Shown piece by piece: positions 18,337-27,557 of a stretch of 64,000 nt of DNA; position 1 is the first letter of the stretch; each line of letters starts with the position of its first letter. The notes beneath the pieces were generated by a model. That model was not told the origin of the DNA and searched no databases. It saw only the letters and a list, made by a program, of their open reading frames with translations. Location: contig NZ_VDYZ01000009.1 in the NCBI RefSeq assembly GCF_007673095.1, positions 62,001-126,000 on the forward strand, read 5' to 3'. This DNA is from Corynebacterium glyciniphilum AJ 3170 (GTDB lineage Bacteria; Actinomycetota; Actinomycetes; Mycobacteriales; Mycobacteriaceae). A program made the position numbers and the translations under genes.

Positions 18337-19045
18337 ACGTCTGCGACTCCGAGGTGTTGTCACCGATGTGCCCGTAGACCATGTACGCACCGTTGCCGAC
18401 CGGCTCGCGGTTGTCGCAGGAATCCGGAGACGAGGTGGTCCGTGACCACGCGGTCATCTCGAAGGTGCGGGACTGGTCCGGATCCAGGCGCAGCCGCCCG
18501 GTCGACGTCGGTGAATTGCAGTCGGTGTCGCCCCAGACACGGGAGTACCCGGAATCCATGGTGAACACCTCGAACCTCAGCTCGTCCTCGCTGAGGTCGA
18601 TGTCGCACTCCCCGGACGTGGGATTGGTGACCTCGAGGAAGAAGTTCGGCTGCTGGCCGTCCCGGAACGTCGGCGCGCCCGGCCGTACAGACAGGCGGAG
18701 GTCGTCCAGCCCGCAGGTTTCCTTCGACGCGACGTCATCCGGGACCGCCTCGGTCTCCGACGGCTCCGCGGAACGTGACGGCGACGCCGACTCTGATGCT
18801 TCCGTGGACGTCTCACTCGACGCCGCGGATTCGGTCGATTCCTGTGTCGTCTCGGGCGAGGACTCCGAGACCGCAGAGGACTCCGACGTCCCGGCGACCT
18901 GGTCCTGGCCGTCGTCCCCACCGGTCAACGAGCTGATGACCCACCACAACAGCGCGACAACCACGACCAGAACCACCACCGCCGTGATACGACGGCGCTG
19001 GTAGATTTCCGGGGGCAACGGCCGGGGATCATTACGCTGACTCAC
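18323..19045 (-). CDS. Membrane-anchored exported protein with Ser/Thr/Glu-rich stalk, function unknown
   Basis: 240 residues. A short basic cytoplasmic segment (EIYQRRR) precedes one helix (ITAVVVLVVVVALLWWVI), then a linker of about 70 residues made largely of Ser, Glu, Thr and Ala. The C-terminal domain of about 125 residues is beta-rich with four Cys. Its position, between radA and the carbonic anhydrase and on the opposite strand, matches the mycobacterial membrane protein gene at that place (Rv3587c). No catalytic motif is visible. Confidence 0.7.
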   Translation of the reverse strand: MSQRNDPRPLPPEIYQRRRITAVVVLVVVVALLWWVISSLTGGDDGQDQVAGTSESSAVSESSPETTQESTESAASSETSTEASESASPSRSAEPSETEAVPDDVASKETCGLDDLRLSVRPGAPTFRDGQQPNFFLEVTNPTSGECDIDLSEDELRFEVFTMDSGYSRVWGDTDCNSPTSTGRLRLDPDQSRTFEMTAWSRTTSSPDSCDNREPVGNGAYMVYGHIGDNTSESQTFNLA

Positions 19046-19117
19046 ACGCCCAGTGTAACCAGCACGGACAACGTCACAACGTCATGACACCCCGGAGGTT
19101 GGGTGTCAACCCCGTCT

Positions 19118-19804
19118 TCAGGGCACCGGGGTGGCCGGCACGCCGTCAATCTCGAGACCGTAGCTGGCGACAGGTTCGGCCAGGCCGTCCGACAGGCGGT
19201 ACCGCATACCGACCACCCCGCACTGTCCGTCGCGGAGCCGCTCGAGGATCCCCGGGGAGCGGTCTACGATATGGTTCGCGATCTCCACCACATGGTGCTT
19301 CTCGAAGTCCTCCCCCGTGTCCGCGCCCTGCGACCGTGCCGCCAGCAACGACGGGGTGACCTTCTCCACGAGCACGCGCTGGAACCCCGGGGGCATGCTG
19401 CCCGTGGCCAACGCAGTCTGAGCTGCAGCGACAGCACCACAGCTCTCATGCCCGAGCACCACGACAAGCGGGACCCCCAGAGACACCACAGCAAACTCCA
19501 GTGACGCGAGCACAGACAGGTCGGTGATCTCACCGGCGGTACGGATGACGAAGATGTCGCCGAGGCCCTGGTCGAAGACGATCTCCACCGGGACCCGCGA
19601 ATCCGAGCATGCCAGCACCACCGCATTGGGCCGCTGACCACCGGTGAGCAGCTCACGACGCCCACGGTCCTGATTCGGGTGGGCGGAATCCTCATCCATG
19701 AAGCGACGGTTGCCGGCCATCAGCAACTCGACGGCCTCCTGCGGTGAGAGGTGCCCTGCGGAGTCGTTGGTGCCACGGGCCGGTGCTGTTTCGTCTGATG
19801 TCAT
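19118..19804 (-). CDS. Beta-carbonic anhydrase
   Basis: Cytoplasmic zinc enzyme for CO2/bicarbonate interconversion, 228 residues. The catalytic dyad and zinc ligands are clear: Cys66, Asp68 and Arg70 in ACSDSRV, then His119 and Cys122 in GHESCGA. The ATG at 19804 is chosen over upstream in-frame codons that lack conservation. It is divergent from mutY (61 nt between starts), as in mycobacteria. Confidence 0.9.
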   Translation of the reverse strand: MTSDETAPARGTNDSAGHLSPQEAVELLMAGNRRFMDEDSAHPNQDRGRRELLTGGQRPNAVVLACSDSRVPVEIVFDQGLGDIFVIRTAGEITDLSVLASLEFAVVSLGVPLVVVLGHESCGAVAAAQTALATGSMPPGFQRVLVEKVTPSLLAARSQGADTGEDFEKHHVVEIANHIVDRSPGILERLRDGQCGVVGMRYRLSDGLAEPVASYGLEIDGVPATPVP

Positions 19805-19864
19805 GCCGACTATTCTGCCACCGCCTTTTGCCGGGCGCCCGTCCGTGCGGCACAGTAGTTCCCA

Positions 19865-20863
19865 GTGGACACCGTGACGACGCAAGAAACACCAGCTGCA
19901 CCTGACAAACCGACCTCACTGGGCACGGCGCTGAACCAGTGGTACGACAGGCATGCCCGCGACCTCCCGTGGCGGAGCCCTGACACCACCCCGTGGGCCG
20001 TCCTCCTCAGCGAGATCATGTCCCAGCAGACCCCGGTCGCCCGCGTGATCCCCCTGTGGACCGCCTGGTTGGAGCGGTGGCCGACACCGGCGGACCTGGC
20101 GGAGGCACCCACCGACGAGATACTCCGGGCCTGGGCGAATCTGGGGTACCCGCGGCGCGCGCTACGGCTGCGCGAGTGCGCCCGCGCGATCGTCACGGGT
20201 CATCACGGCCGGGTGCCCGACACCGTCCCGGAGCTTCTGGCGCTGCCGGGAATCGGCGACTACACCGCTCGCGCCGTCGCCGCCTTCGCCTTCGGACGCG
20301 CCGTCCCGGTCGTCGACACCAATGTCCGTCGCGTTCAACGACGCCTGGCCCGGGGGGAGTTCCTGCAGGGTGCGGCGAAAGCCGGAGACCTCGCCGACGT
20401 CGCCGACCTGATGCCCTGGGTCGACGACGATCCGGCCCTCACCAGGCGCGGCTACCGCAATCCACGGCACCGGCCGGAGGCTCGCCGGGAAGCCGTGGGC
20501 ATGTGCGCGTCACTGATGGAACTCGGTGCCACAGTCTGTACCGCGAAGTCACCGCAGTGCGGTATCTGTCCGGTGTCCGACCGCTGCCGGTGGATCGCCC
20601 TGGGACGCCCGGCACCGAGTGCCGCCGACTCCGCGGCGGCGAAGAAGCGGGTCCAGAAGTTCGAGGGCACGGACCGTCAGGTGCGGGGCCGGATCATGGC
20701 GATCCTCCGGGCAGAGGGGACCACAGAGGTCACCGTCGAGGAGTTCACCGGGACCAGCGACGACGCCGAGCAGCGCACCCGGGCACTGGAGTCCCTGGTC
20801 GCTGACGGGCTCGTCACACAGACGGACGCCGGCCCCGGGGCCCGTTACCGACTACCTCGGTAA
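19865..20863 (+). CDS. mutY: A/G-specific adenine glycosylase
   Basis: Base-excision repair enzyme removing adenine opposite 8-oxoguanine, 332 residues. The catalytic Glu50 lies in LLSEIMSQQTPV, the helix-hairpin-helix is LPGIGDYTARAVA, and the catalytic Asp is in VVDTNVRRV. The 4Fe-4S ligands follow C-x6-C-x2-C-x5-C (CTAKSPQCGICPVSDRC). The C-terminal domain is short, as in other actinobacteria. About 20 extra residues lie between the catalytic Asp and the cluster. GTG start. Confidence 0.92.
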   Translation: MDTVTTQETPAAPDKPTSLGTALNQWYDRHARDLPWRSPDTTPWAVLLSEIMSQQTPVARVIPLWTAWLERWPTPADLAEAPTDEILRAWANLGYPRRALRLRECARAIVTGHHGRVPDTVPELLALPGIGDYTARAVAAFAFGRAVPVVDTNVRRVQRRLARGEFLQGAAKAGDLADVADLMPWVDDDPALTRRGYRNPRHRPEARREAVGMCASLMELGATVCTAKSPQCGICPVSDRCRWIALGRPAPSAADSAAAKKRVQKFEGTDRQVRGRIMAILRAEGTTEVTVEEFTGTSDDAEQRTRALESLVADGLVTQTDAGPGARYRLPR

Positions 20864-20908
20864 GGGCCGCCGGGACCGGCGTCCCGTGACGTCGTCCAGA
20901 GTGGACGG

Positions 20909-23551
20909 TCAGTCGCGGTGCTCTCCTGCGGAGACGTCCTGGGTCTCCGGGAGTTCACCCTCATCGGTCGCAGCGTCGATGACATCCTCCTGCGCGTCCT
21001 CGGCAGGCTCCGCCGCGATCTCCGGCAGCGGCTTCGGGCGGGAGCCGAAGACGAACTTCGCGCCTTCGCCCTTACCGGTGCCGTCCCAGTTCTCGACGTC
21101 GACGGTGACGATCTCACCTGCACCCAGCTCACCGAACAGGATCTTCTCAGACAGGTGGTCCTCGATCTCGCGCTGGATCGTCCTACGCAGCGGACGTGCG
21201 CCCAGCACGGGGTCGAAGCCGCGGACGGCCAGCAGGCTCTTCGCCTCCTCGGACAGTTCCAGACCCATGTCCTTCTCCGCCAGCGCCTTGCTCACCCGAC
21301 CGGTCAGCAGGTCGACCATCTGGACGATCTGCTCCCGTGTGAGCTGGTGGAAGACCACGATGTCGTCGATACGGTTGAGGAACTCCGGGCGGAAGTGCTT
21401 CTTCAGCTCGTCGTTGACCTTCGTCTTCATGCGGTCGTACTGGGCGTCCTCATCGGTTTCACCCGAGCCCGAGAAGCCCATGCCCACGGCCTTGGAGATG
21501 TCCCTGGTGCCCAGGTTGGAGGTGAAGATCAGCACGGTGTTCTTGAAGTCCACCATCCTGCCCTGACCGTCGGTGAGTCGACCGTCCTCGAGGACCTGCA
21601 ACAGGGTGTTGTAGATCTCCGAGTGCGCCTTCTCGATCTCGTCGAACAGGACGACGGAGAACGGCTTACGACGCACCTTCTCGGTCAGCTGGCCGCCCTC
21701 GTCGTAACCGACGTATCCGGGAGGAGCACCGAACAGACGCGACGCGGTGAACTTGTCGTGGAACTCACCCATGTCGATCTGGATCAGTGAGTCGTCGTCA
21801 CCGAACAGGAACTCCGCCAGTGCCTTCGACAGCTCGGTCTTACCCACGCCGGACGGGCCGGCGAAGATGAACGAACCGCTCGGACGCTTGGGATCCTTCA
21901 GGCCCGCACGGGTGCGCCGGATGGCCCGGGAAACAGCCTTGACCGCGTCATCCTGGCCGATGATCCGCTTGTGCAGCTCATCCTCCATGTGCAGCAGTCG
22001 GGTGGACTCCTCCTCGGTGAGCCGGACGACCGGAATACCGGTCCAGGCACCGAGAACCTCGGCGATCTGCTCCTCACCGACCTCGGCGACATCGTCGAGT
22101 TCGCCGGCACGCCACTGCTTCTCCTTCTCCGCACGTTCCTCGGTGAGCTTGCGCTCGTCGTCACGCAGCGAAGCGGCCTTCTCGAAGTCCTGGTCGTCGA
22201 TGGCGGCTTCCTTGGCGCGGCGGACCTCGGCGATCTTGTCGTCGACGTCCTGGATCGCCTTCGGTGCGGTCATCCGCTTGATGCGCATACGCGCACCCGC
22301 CTCGTCAATGAGATCGACGGCCTTGTCCGGCAGGAAACGGTCGTTGATGTACCGGTCCGACAGCCGTGCCGCAGCAGCCAGTGCGCCATCGGTGATGGAG
22401 ACCCGGTGGTGGGCCTCGTAACGGTCGCGGAGCCCCTTGAGGATCTCGATCGTCATCTCGGCACTGGGCTCGGGCACCTGCACCGACTGGAAACGGCGCT
22501 CAAGGGCCGCGTCCTTCTCGATGTGCTTGCGGTACTCGTCCAGCGTCGTCGCACCGATGGTCTGCAGCTCACCACGGGCCAGCTTGGGCTTCAGGATGCT
22601 GGCGGCGTCGATCGCACCCTCGGCGGCACCTGCGCCGACGAGAGTGTGGATCTCGTCGATGAACAGGATGATGTCGCCGCGCTGGTTGATCTCCTTGAGC
22701 ACCTTCTTCAGGCGCTCCTCGAAGTCACCGCGGTAACGGGACCCGGCGACCAGCGAACCCAGATCCAGTGAGTAGAGCTGCTTGTCCTTCAGCGTCTCCG
22801 GCACCTTGCCGTTGACGATGTCGAGGGCGAGTCCCTCGACGACGGCGGTCTTACCCACACCGGGCTCGCCGATGAGCACGGGGTTGTTCTTCGTACGACG
22901 CGAGAGCACCTGCATGATGCGCTCGACTTCCTTCTCGCGTCCGACGACCGGGTCCAGCTTGCCGTCCTTGGCCGCCTGGGTCAGGTTCTGACCGAACTGG
23001 TCCAGGACCAGCGAATTGGACTTCTGGCCCGGCTTACCGCCCGAGCTCGAATCCGAGGACTGGCCCACACCGGCCGTGGCCGGCTCGTCCGGGGCAGCCT
23101 CAGGCTCGGTGCCCTCGTAACCCGACAGCAGCTGGATGACCTGCTGGCGCACGCGCGACAGGTCGGCGCCGAGCTTGACCAGCACCTGCGCGGCAACGCC
23201 CTCGCCCTCGCGGATGAGTCCCAGCAGGATGTGCTCGGTGCCGATGTACTTGTGGCCGAGCTGCAGTGCCTCGCGGAGGGCCAGCTCCAGAACCTTCTTG
23301 GCCCGGGGCGTAAAGGGGATGTACCCGCTCGGCGGGTGTCCACCGGTGCCGATGATGTCCTCGACCTCGGTACGCACCGCCTCCAGGGAAATACCCATGG
23401 ATTCAAGAGCCTTGGCGGCAACGCCCTCACCCTCGTGGATCAGCCCCAGCAGGATGTGCTCGGTGCCGATGTAGTTGTGGTTGAGCGCGCGGGCCTCTTC
23501 CTGTGCCAGGACGACGACCCGTCGCGCACGGTCGGTGAACCTCTCGAACAT
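20909..23551 (-). CDS. clpC: ATP-dependent Clp protease ATP-binding subunit ClpC
   Basis: 880-residue AAA+ unfoldase that feeds ClpP. N-terminal double Clp repeat (two copies of [12 protein letters not shown]), first AAA+ module (Walker A GEPGVGKT near 213), a coiled M-domain with a UVR-like [14 protein letters not shown] motif, and second AAA+ module (GPSGVGKT near 550), ending in the small subdomain and a Glu/Asp-rich tail. The ATG gives the conserved [12 protein letters not shown] ClgR-type box lies about 180 nt upstream. The gene is convergent with mutY. Confidence 0.95.
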   Translation of the reverse strand: MFERFTDRARRVVVLAQEEARALNHNYIGTEHILLGLIHEGEGVAAKALESMGISLEAVRTEVEDIIGTGGHPPSGYIPFTPRAKKVLELALREALQLGHKYIGTEHILLGLIREGEGVAAQVLVKLGADLSRVRQQVIQLLSGYEGTEPEAAPDEPATAGVGQSSDSSSGGKPGQKSNSLVLDQFGQNLTQAAKDGKLDPVVGREKEVERIMQVLSRRTKNNPVLIGEPGVGKTAVVEGLALDIVNGKVPETLKDKQLYSLDLGSLVAGSRYRGDFEERLKKVLKEINQRGDIILFIDEIHTLVGAGAAEGAIDAASILKPKLARGELQTIGATTLDEYRKHIEKDAALERRFQSVQVPEPSAEMTIEILKGLRDRYEAHHRVSITDGALAAAARLSDRYINDRFLPDKAVDLIDEAGARMRIKRMTAPKAIQDVDDKIAEVRRAKEAAIDDQDFEKAASLRDDERKLTEERAEKEKQWRAGELDDVAEVGEEQIAEVLGAWTGIPVVRLTEEESTRLLHMEDELHKRIIGQDDAVKAVSRAIRRTRAGLKDPKRPSGSFIFAGPSGVGKTELSKALAEFLFGDDDSLIQIDMGEFHDKFTASRLFGAPPGYVGYDEGGQLTEKVRRKPFSVVLFDEIEKAHSEIYNTLLQVLEDGRLTDGQGRMVDFKNTVLIFTSNLGTRDISKAVGMGFSGSGETDEDAQYDRMKTKVNDELKKHFRPEFLNRIDDIVVFHQLTREQIVQMVDLLTGRVSKALAEKDMGLELSEEAKSLLAVRGFDPVLGARPLRRTIQREIEDHLSEKILFGELGAGEIVTVDVENWDGTGKGEGAKFVFGSRPKPLPEIAAEPAEDAQEDVIDAATDEGELPETQDVSAGEHRD

Positions 23552-23726
23552 TTGCTCTCCCTCGCTTCAAGGTCCGGATGTGGGGACCACCTTAGTGATT
23601 CAGCGTCTCCACGTTGAGTCACTTTGTACAACGACAGCCACCCGCGGCTTGTTCCCCGGGACGCACCCCCACCAAACACCCGAAAAACCCCTGTTCAACG
23701 CATACTTTTCGTGCTTACGGAAGCGT

Positions 23727-23744
23727 TGTACGCCGTCAGCGAAC
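23727..23744. promoter_or_regulatory. Candidate ClgR-binding site upstream of clpC
   Basis: The 18-mer TGTACGCCGTCAGCGAAC fits the actinobacterial ClgR consensus WNNWCGCYNANRGCGWWS at every constrained position but one. ClgR activates clp genes in Streptomyces, mycobacteria and corynebacteria. The site lies 176 nt upstream of the clpC start and 145 nt upstream of the divergent fadD. The rest of the 337-nt gap (23552-23888) shows no gene. Confidence 0.55.
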
Positions 23745-23888
23745 AGGCGTTTTCACGGCTCCCGGGAGTACATGCAGCTATTCCGGCGAAACGAACCATT
23801 TTTATCTGTAACCTGTCTTACACGACCACGTCCCCTGAGCGGTCTGTCACTACAAAGCCGCAGCTTCAGTCCGAGAAAAAGGAGAACC

Positions 23889-25655
23889 ATGAGCGGATCT
23901 GAACCCGCAGTCACGCTGAAACAACTTCCGCAACTCGCCGAAGGAGCAGTCCCCCTCGTCAAGTCCGGCGTCTTCGGCGCGATGAGCCCGGTCGCCATGG
24001 GCAAAGCCCTGAAGGCCATAGTCCAGTGGTCATTCACCCCCGCTGGCCTTCTGGCCATCGGTGCGGCACAGGACCCCTACCACACCGCCATTCTCGATGA
24101 CGCCGGGTCAATCACCTACGGCGAGCTCCACGACCAGACGAACAAGTTGGCCGAGTCGCTCTACCGGACCGGCGTCCGCGAGCGTGACAAGATCGGCATG
24201 CTCAGCCGGAACCACCGTGGATTCATCATGACCCTGTGTGCACACGGCCGTCTCGGCACCGACATCGTCCTGTTCAACACAGGCGCATCGGCTGAACAGA
24301 CCCGCGCCGTCATGAAGGAGCAGAAGATTGACCTGCTCTTCATCGACGAAGAGTTCATCCCGCTGCTGCCCAAAGGCTTCGACGAATGCCCCGTGATCAT
24401 CAACTGGGAAGAGGATCAGGACACCGCCGCCGCCCCCCTCACCGAAGAGGAGAGGGAGGCCCGGACCGCGGACATCGAGTACGCCAGTAACGTCGCCGAC
24501 GCCCAGAAGTCCGACGACCACGCCACCAGGAATCCGGACTGGCCGACGCTGACGGAGGTCCTGCGCACGGGCCCCGCAGAGTCGAAGATCCCGGCACGCC
24601 CCCGTCGCGGCCGCACGATCATCCTGACCTCCGGAACGACCGGCACTCCGAAAGGTGCCCGCCGCCCGGAGCCCAAGACCTATCTTCCGGCGTCGTCGAT
24701 CATGTCCCGGATCCCGCTCAAGCATCACCGCGGCTACTACGTGCCTGCGCCGATGTTCCACCTCTGGGGCTTCTGCCAGATCCAGCTGGGCCTGGCGCTG
24801 CGCGCGACGTTCATCCTTCAGCGCAAGTTCTCCCCGCGCGCAGCAGTGAAGCTCATCGAAGCGAACCGCCCGGCGAATATCGCGATCGTCCCCACCCAGC
24901 TCCGCCGCCTTCTCGAAGCGGTCCCGGAGAACTTCAACCCCGGCGTGAAGTCGATCGTCGCCTGCGGTGAGGCGCTTCCGCCACGGGTCATCCGTGACAC
25001 ACACGAGAAGTTCGGGAAGATCCTCTACAACCTCTACGGTTCCACCGAGATCAGCTGGGCCTCGATCGCCCAGCCGCACGAGCTTGACGAGCACCCGACC
25101 ACGGCAGGTAAGCCACCGATGGCCACGGTTCTGAAGATCGTCGACGATGACGGCAATGAGGTCCCGGAAGGCGTTGTCGGACGCGTCTTCGTGGGCAATG
25201 ACCTCCTGTTCGAGGGCTACACCCGCCCCGGCGTGGACAAGGAGAACCTCGACGGCCTGGTCTCCACCGGTGACCTCGGCTACTACGAGGATGGACTGTT
25301 CTACCTCGCCGGACGCAGCGACGACATGATCGTCTCCGGCGGCGAGAACGTCTACCCGCAGGAGGCCGAGGACGTCATCTCCGACATGCCCGAGGTCTAC
25401 GAGGTCGCCGTCCACGGTGTCGCAGACCCTGACTTCGGACAGGCTCTCGCCGCCTACGTCGTGGTCAACGACGAGAAGGACAAGGAAGGTTTCGAGGAGC
25501 GTGCGAAGGCAGCGGTGAAGGCGAAGCTCGCCCGTCACAACGTCCCCCGGTACTACGTGTTCATGGACGTGCTCCCGCGCAATGCCGTCGGCAAGATCAT
25601 CCCGCGCGAACTCCCTGCGGTCGACAACGGGATGGATGACGACGACGCAGCATAG
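23889..25655 (+). CDS. Acyl-CoA synthetase (AMP-forming), FadD type
   Basis: 588-residue ANL-superfamily enzyme that activates a carboxylic acid, probably a fatty acid, through an acyl-adenylate. The AMP-binding P-loop ILTSGTTGTPKGA starts near residue 245. LYGSTEISWASIA is the A5 motif, STGDLGYYEDGLFYLAGRSDDMIVSGG spans A7-A8, and VGKI near the C-terminus carries the catalytic Lys. AAGGAG precedes the ATG at 23889; the upstream frame is antisense to clpC. A perfect terminator follows. The nearby acyl-CoA dehydrogenases suggest a shared lipid-catabolic role. Mycobacteria have lsr2 and lysS in this place instead. Confidence 0.87.
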   Translation: MSGSEPAVTLKQLPQLAEGAVPLVKSGVFGAMSPVAMGKALKAIVQWSFTPAGLLAIGAAQDPYHTAILDDAGSITYGELHDQTNKLAESLYRTGVRERDKIGMLSRNHRGFIMTLCAHGRLGTDIVLFNTGASAEQTRAVMKEQKIDLLFIDEEFIPLLPKGFDECPVIINWEEDQDTAAAPLTEEEREARTADIEYASNVADAQKSDDHATRNPDWPTLTEVLRTGPAESKIPARPRRGRTIILTSGTTGTPKGARRPEPKTYLPASSIMSRIPLKHHRGYYVPAPMFHLWGFCQIQLGLALRATFILQRKFSPRAAVKLIEANRPANIAIVPTQLRRLLEAVPENFNPGVKSIVACGEALPPRVIRDTHEKFGKILYNLYGSTEISWASIAQPHELDEHPTTAGKPPMATVLKIVDDDGNEVPEGVVGRVFVGNDLLFEGYTRPGVDKENLDGLVSTGDLGYYEDGLFYLAGRSDDMIVSGGENVYPQEAEDVISDMPEVYEVAVHGVADPDFGQALAAYVVVNDEKDKEGFEERAKAAVKAKLARHNVPRYYVFMDVLPRNAVGKIIPRELPAVDNGMDDDDAA

Positions 25656-25702
25656 AACCGCGATGATGCGCTGAAATGCACGCGATCATCCGGAGCTACC
25701 GG

Positions 25703-25740
25703 AGCGGCCCGCAGACAGGATCTGCGGGCCGCTCTTCTCT
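25703..25740 (+). terminator. Rho-independent terminator of fadD
   Basis: A perfect 13-bp inverted repeat, AGCGGCCCGCAGA (25703-25715) and its complement (25721-25733), has a 5-nt loop and is followed by CTTCTCT. It lies 48 nt after the fadD stop. Confidence 0.8.
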
Positions 25741-25834
25741 GTGTCCGGACCGTAACCGTTCACACAGCTGACGGGCCTCTGAGCGGGTAATCTGCGAGGC
25801 ACACAACCTTCAGCCCGCTTGACCGCCGGAGTAC

Positions 25835-25969
25835 ATGATGACCCCAGATCACCGGAATCCCCCACCACGCGTGTTGATCATCATCGCCGGCATCGCACTC
25901 ACCATCCTCGCCATTCCTGGCGGGGCCGTGATCGCGCTGGCCATCATCTCCCTGGTGCTCAGGATCTAG
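25835..25969 (+). CDS. Small membrane protein (44 aa), uncertain
   Basis: An ATG ATG start opens a 44-codon frame encoding MMTPDHRNPPPRVLI followed by one continuous hydrophobic stretch of about 28 residues with a Pro-Gly-Gly kink, ending LVLRI. The composition (charged/Pro-rich start, single membrane span) is what a real small membrane protein would show. However, the ribosome site is weak and no conserved relative is recognised. It lies alone between two terminators. Confidence 0.4.
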   Translation: MMTPDHRNPPPRVLIIIAGIALTILAIPGGAVIALAIISLVLRI

Positions 25970-26260
25970 GTGTCGTCCCCTCTTGGGTTGTGCACACGCC
26001 CCCGCTGGGTGTCAGCCCCGGACCCCTGTGCGGGCCCATTGCGGATTATCGCACTCCATAAGTTTCTAATCATCAGGAACATGCAGGTCGCAATTGCATT
26101 ACCCAGTTATAGGGTGCGAAGAGTGACGTAGCCGCTGGGGGTGGCAGAGCACGGTACGCCCGACCATCAAACACATCGCCGAGCGGACGGTCGTCGTCTG
26201 ACCGTACTGCCGCGGGATGTGTGCGGGATGGCCACCAATCCCGAGGGCGCTGGAGACGCG
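25970..26260. other. Intergenic stretch without a gene
   Basis: No frame of coding character was found. Bases 26050-26115 are clearly AT-richer than the surroundings. A frame around 26157-26205 reads RPTIKHIAERT, which vaguely resembles a LacI-type helix-turn-helix start but stops at once. This may be the debris of a deleted gene. Confidence 0.4.
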
Positions 26261-26293
26261 AAAAGCGGCCGCCGGTCAGTATGACCGGCGGCC
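26261..26293 (-). terminator. Rho-independent terminator of the acyl-CoA dehydrogenase operon
   Basis: A perfect 12-bp inverted repeat, GGCCGCCGGTCA (26267-26278) with its complement (26282-26293), has a 3-nt loop. In the leftward direction it is followed by GCTTTT. It lies 20 nt after the stop of the dehydrogenase ending at 26314. Confidence 0.82.
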
Positions 26294-26313
26294 ACTCTCG
26301 GCTCTGTGAACTG

Positions 26314-27522
26314 CTACTTCAGCTGTGCGGAGGTCAGCTCCAGCTCACGGCGGGCGACGACCAGCTGCTGAATCTGCTGGGTGCCCTCGAAGATGTCCAG
26401 GATCTTCGAGTCGCGGGACCACTTCTCGAGCAGGGAGCGCTCCGAGTAGCCGTAGGTGCCGGCAAGCTCGACGGCGCGCAGGGTCAGGTCGGTGGCCATG
26501 CGACCGGCCTTCGCCTTGCACTCGGAGGCTTCCTTGTTGTTCGGCTGCTTATTGTCGGCCATCCAGGCGGCACGCAGCGTCAACAGGTACGCGGCCTCCC
26601 AGTCGGATTCGAGGCGGATGTACTCGGCCACGGCAGCGGGCTGGTTCCAGCTCGGAGCATCGTAGTCGATCTCCAGGCCGGCCTTCGTCAGGATCTTGCG
26701 CAGCTTCTCCAGGGAGGCGCGGGCGACACCGACGGCCATGCCCGCCACCAACGGGCGGGTGTTGTCGAAGGTGGCCATGACGCCACCGAAGCCCTTCTTC
26801 GTGTCGACCTCCGGGGAACCCAACAGGTTCTCCTTCGGGACACGCACGTTGTCCAGGATGAAGTGGGCGGTGTCGGAGGCACGGATACCGAGCTTGTGCT
26901 CCAACCGGACCAGTTCAAAGCCCGGGGTGTCGCGGGGGACGACGAAGGACTTGATGGCGGCACGGCCGGCGGACTTGTCGACAGAGGCCCAGACGACGAC
27001 GTGGGTGCACCGGTCACCGGCGGTGACGAAGATCTTCTCGCCGTTGAGGACGTACTCGTCGCCGTCCAGCTTCGCCGTGGTGGCGACCGCTGCGGAGTCG
27101 GAACCGAACTGCGGCTCGGTGATGGCCATGGACGCCCACACCTTGCCGAAGCGCTCGAGCTGCTCATCGGTGGCCACAGCGGCGATGGCCGAGTTGCCGA
27201 GGCCCTGGTAGGGGATCGACAGGGTCAGTCCGACATCGCCCCAGCAGGTCTCGATGACGTTGAGCAGAGAGGACATGTTGCCGCCGTTGCGGACGGATCC
27301 GTCGTCCTTCTTCTTGTCACCTCGGCCGCCGGACGCCCCGGCGAGGTTGCCGCCGCCGTCGCTCATGCCTTCGACCAGCGAGGCCATGGTGTCGAGCTCG
27401 ATGGGACGCTCGTGCTCAGCGAGGTCGTACTTACGTGCGATGGGTCGGAAGATCTCCGCGGCGGCCTGGTGGGCCTGGTTGATGGTCCCGCGCAGCTTCT
27501 TCGGGAGTTCCAGGTTGATCAT
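26314..27522 (-). CDS. Acyl-CoA dehydrogenase
   Basis: 402-residue FAD enzyme that introduces the alpha-beta double bond into acyl-CoA. The flavin-binding ASMAITEPQFGSDSAAV and FVTAGDRCTHVVVWA motifs lie in the middle domain. The C-terminal helical domain carries ILDIFEGTQQIQ, with the catalytic Glu of the medium-chain class. A hydrophilic insertion of about 25 residues (SDGGGNLAGASGGRGDKKKD) interrupts the N-terminal helices. GAAGGAG precedes the ATG. It lies 35 nt after the second dehydrogenase, in the same operon. Chain-length preference cannot be told. Confidence 0.88.
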   Translation of the reverse strand: MINLELPKKLRGTINQAHQAAAEIFRPIARKYDLAEHERPIELDTMASLVEGMSDGGGNLAGASGGRGDKKKDDGSVRNGGNMSSLLNVIETCWGDVGLTLSIPYQGLGNSAIAAVATDEQLERFGKVWASMAITEPQFGSDSAAVATTAKLDGDEYVLNGEKIFVTAGDRCTHVVVWASVDKSAGRAAIKSFVVPRDTPGFELVRLEHKLGIRASDTAHFILDNVRVPKENLLGSPEVDTKKGFGGVMATFDNTRPLVAGMAVGVARASLEKLRKILTKAGLEIDYDAPSWNQPAAVAEYIRLESDWEAAYLLTLRAAWMADNKQPNNKEASECKAKAGRMATDLTLRAVELAGTYGYSERSLLEKWSRDSKILDIFEGTQQIQQLVVARRELELTSAQLK

Positions 27523-27557
27523 TACAGTGCTCCTTCGATGTTGTTACTGACGGGGAC

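Noticed and set aside
24108..25538. 476-codon minus-strand frame antisense to fadD
   Set aside because: FadD carries all adenylation motifs; the antisense chain is a compositional shadow.
26157..26205. RPTIKHIAERT peptide resembling a LacI-type HTH start
   Set aside because: Stops after a few codons and no continuation is found in other frames; at most debris.
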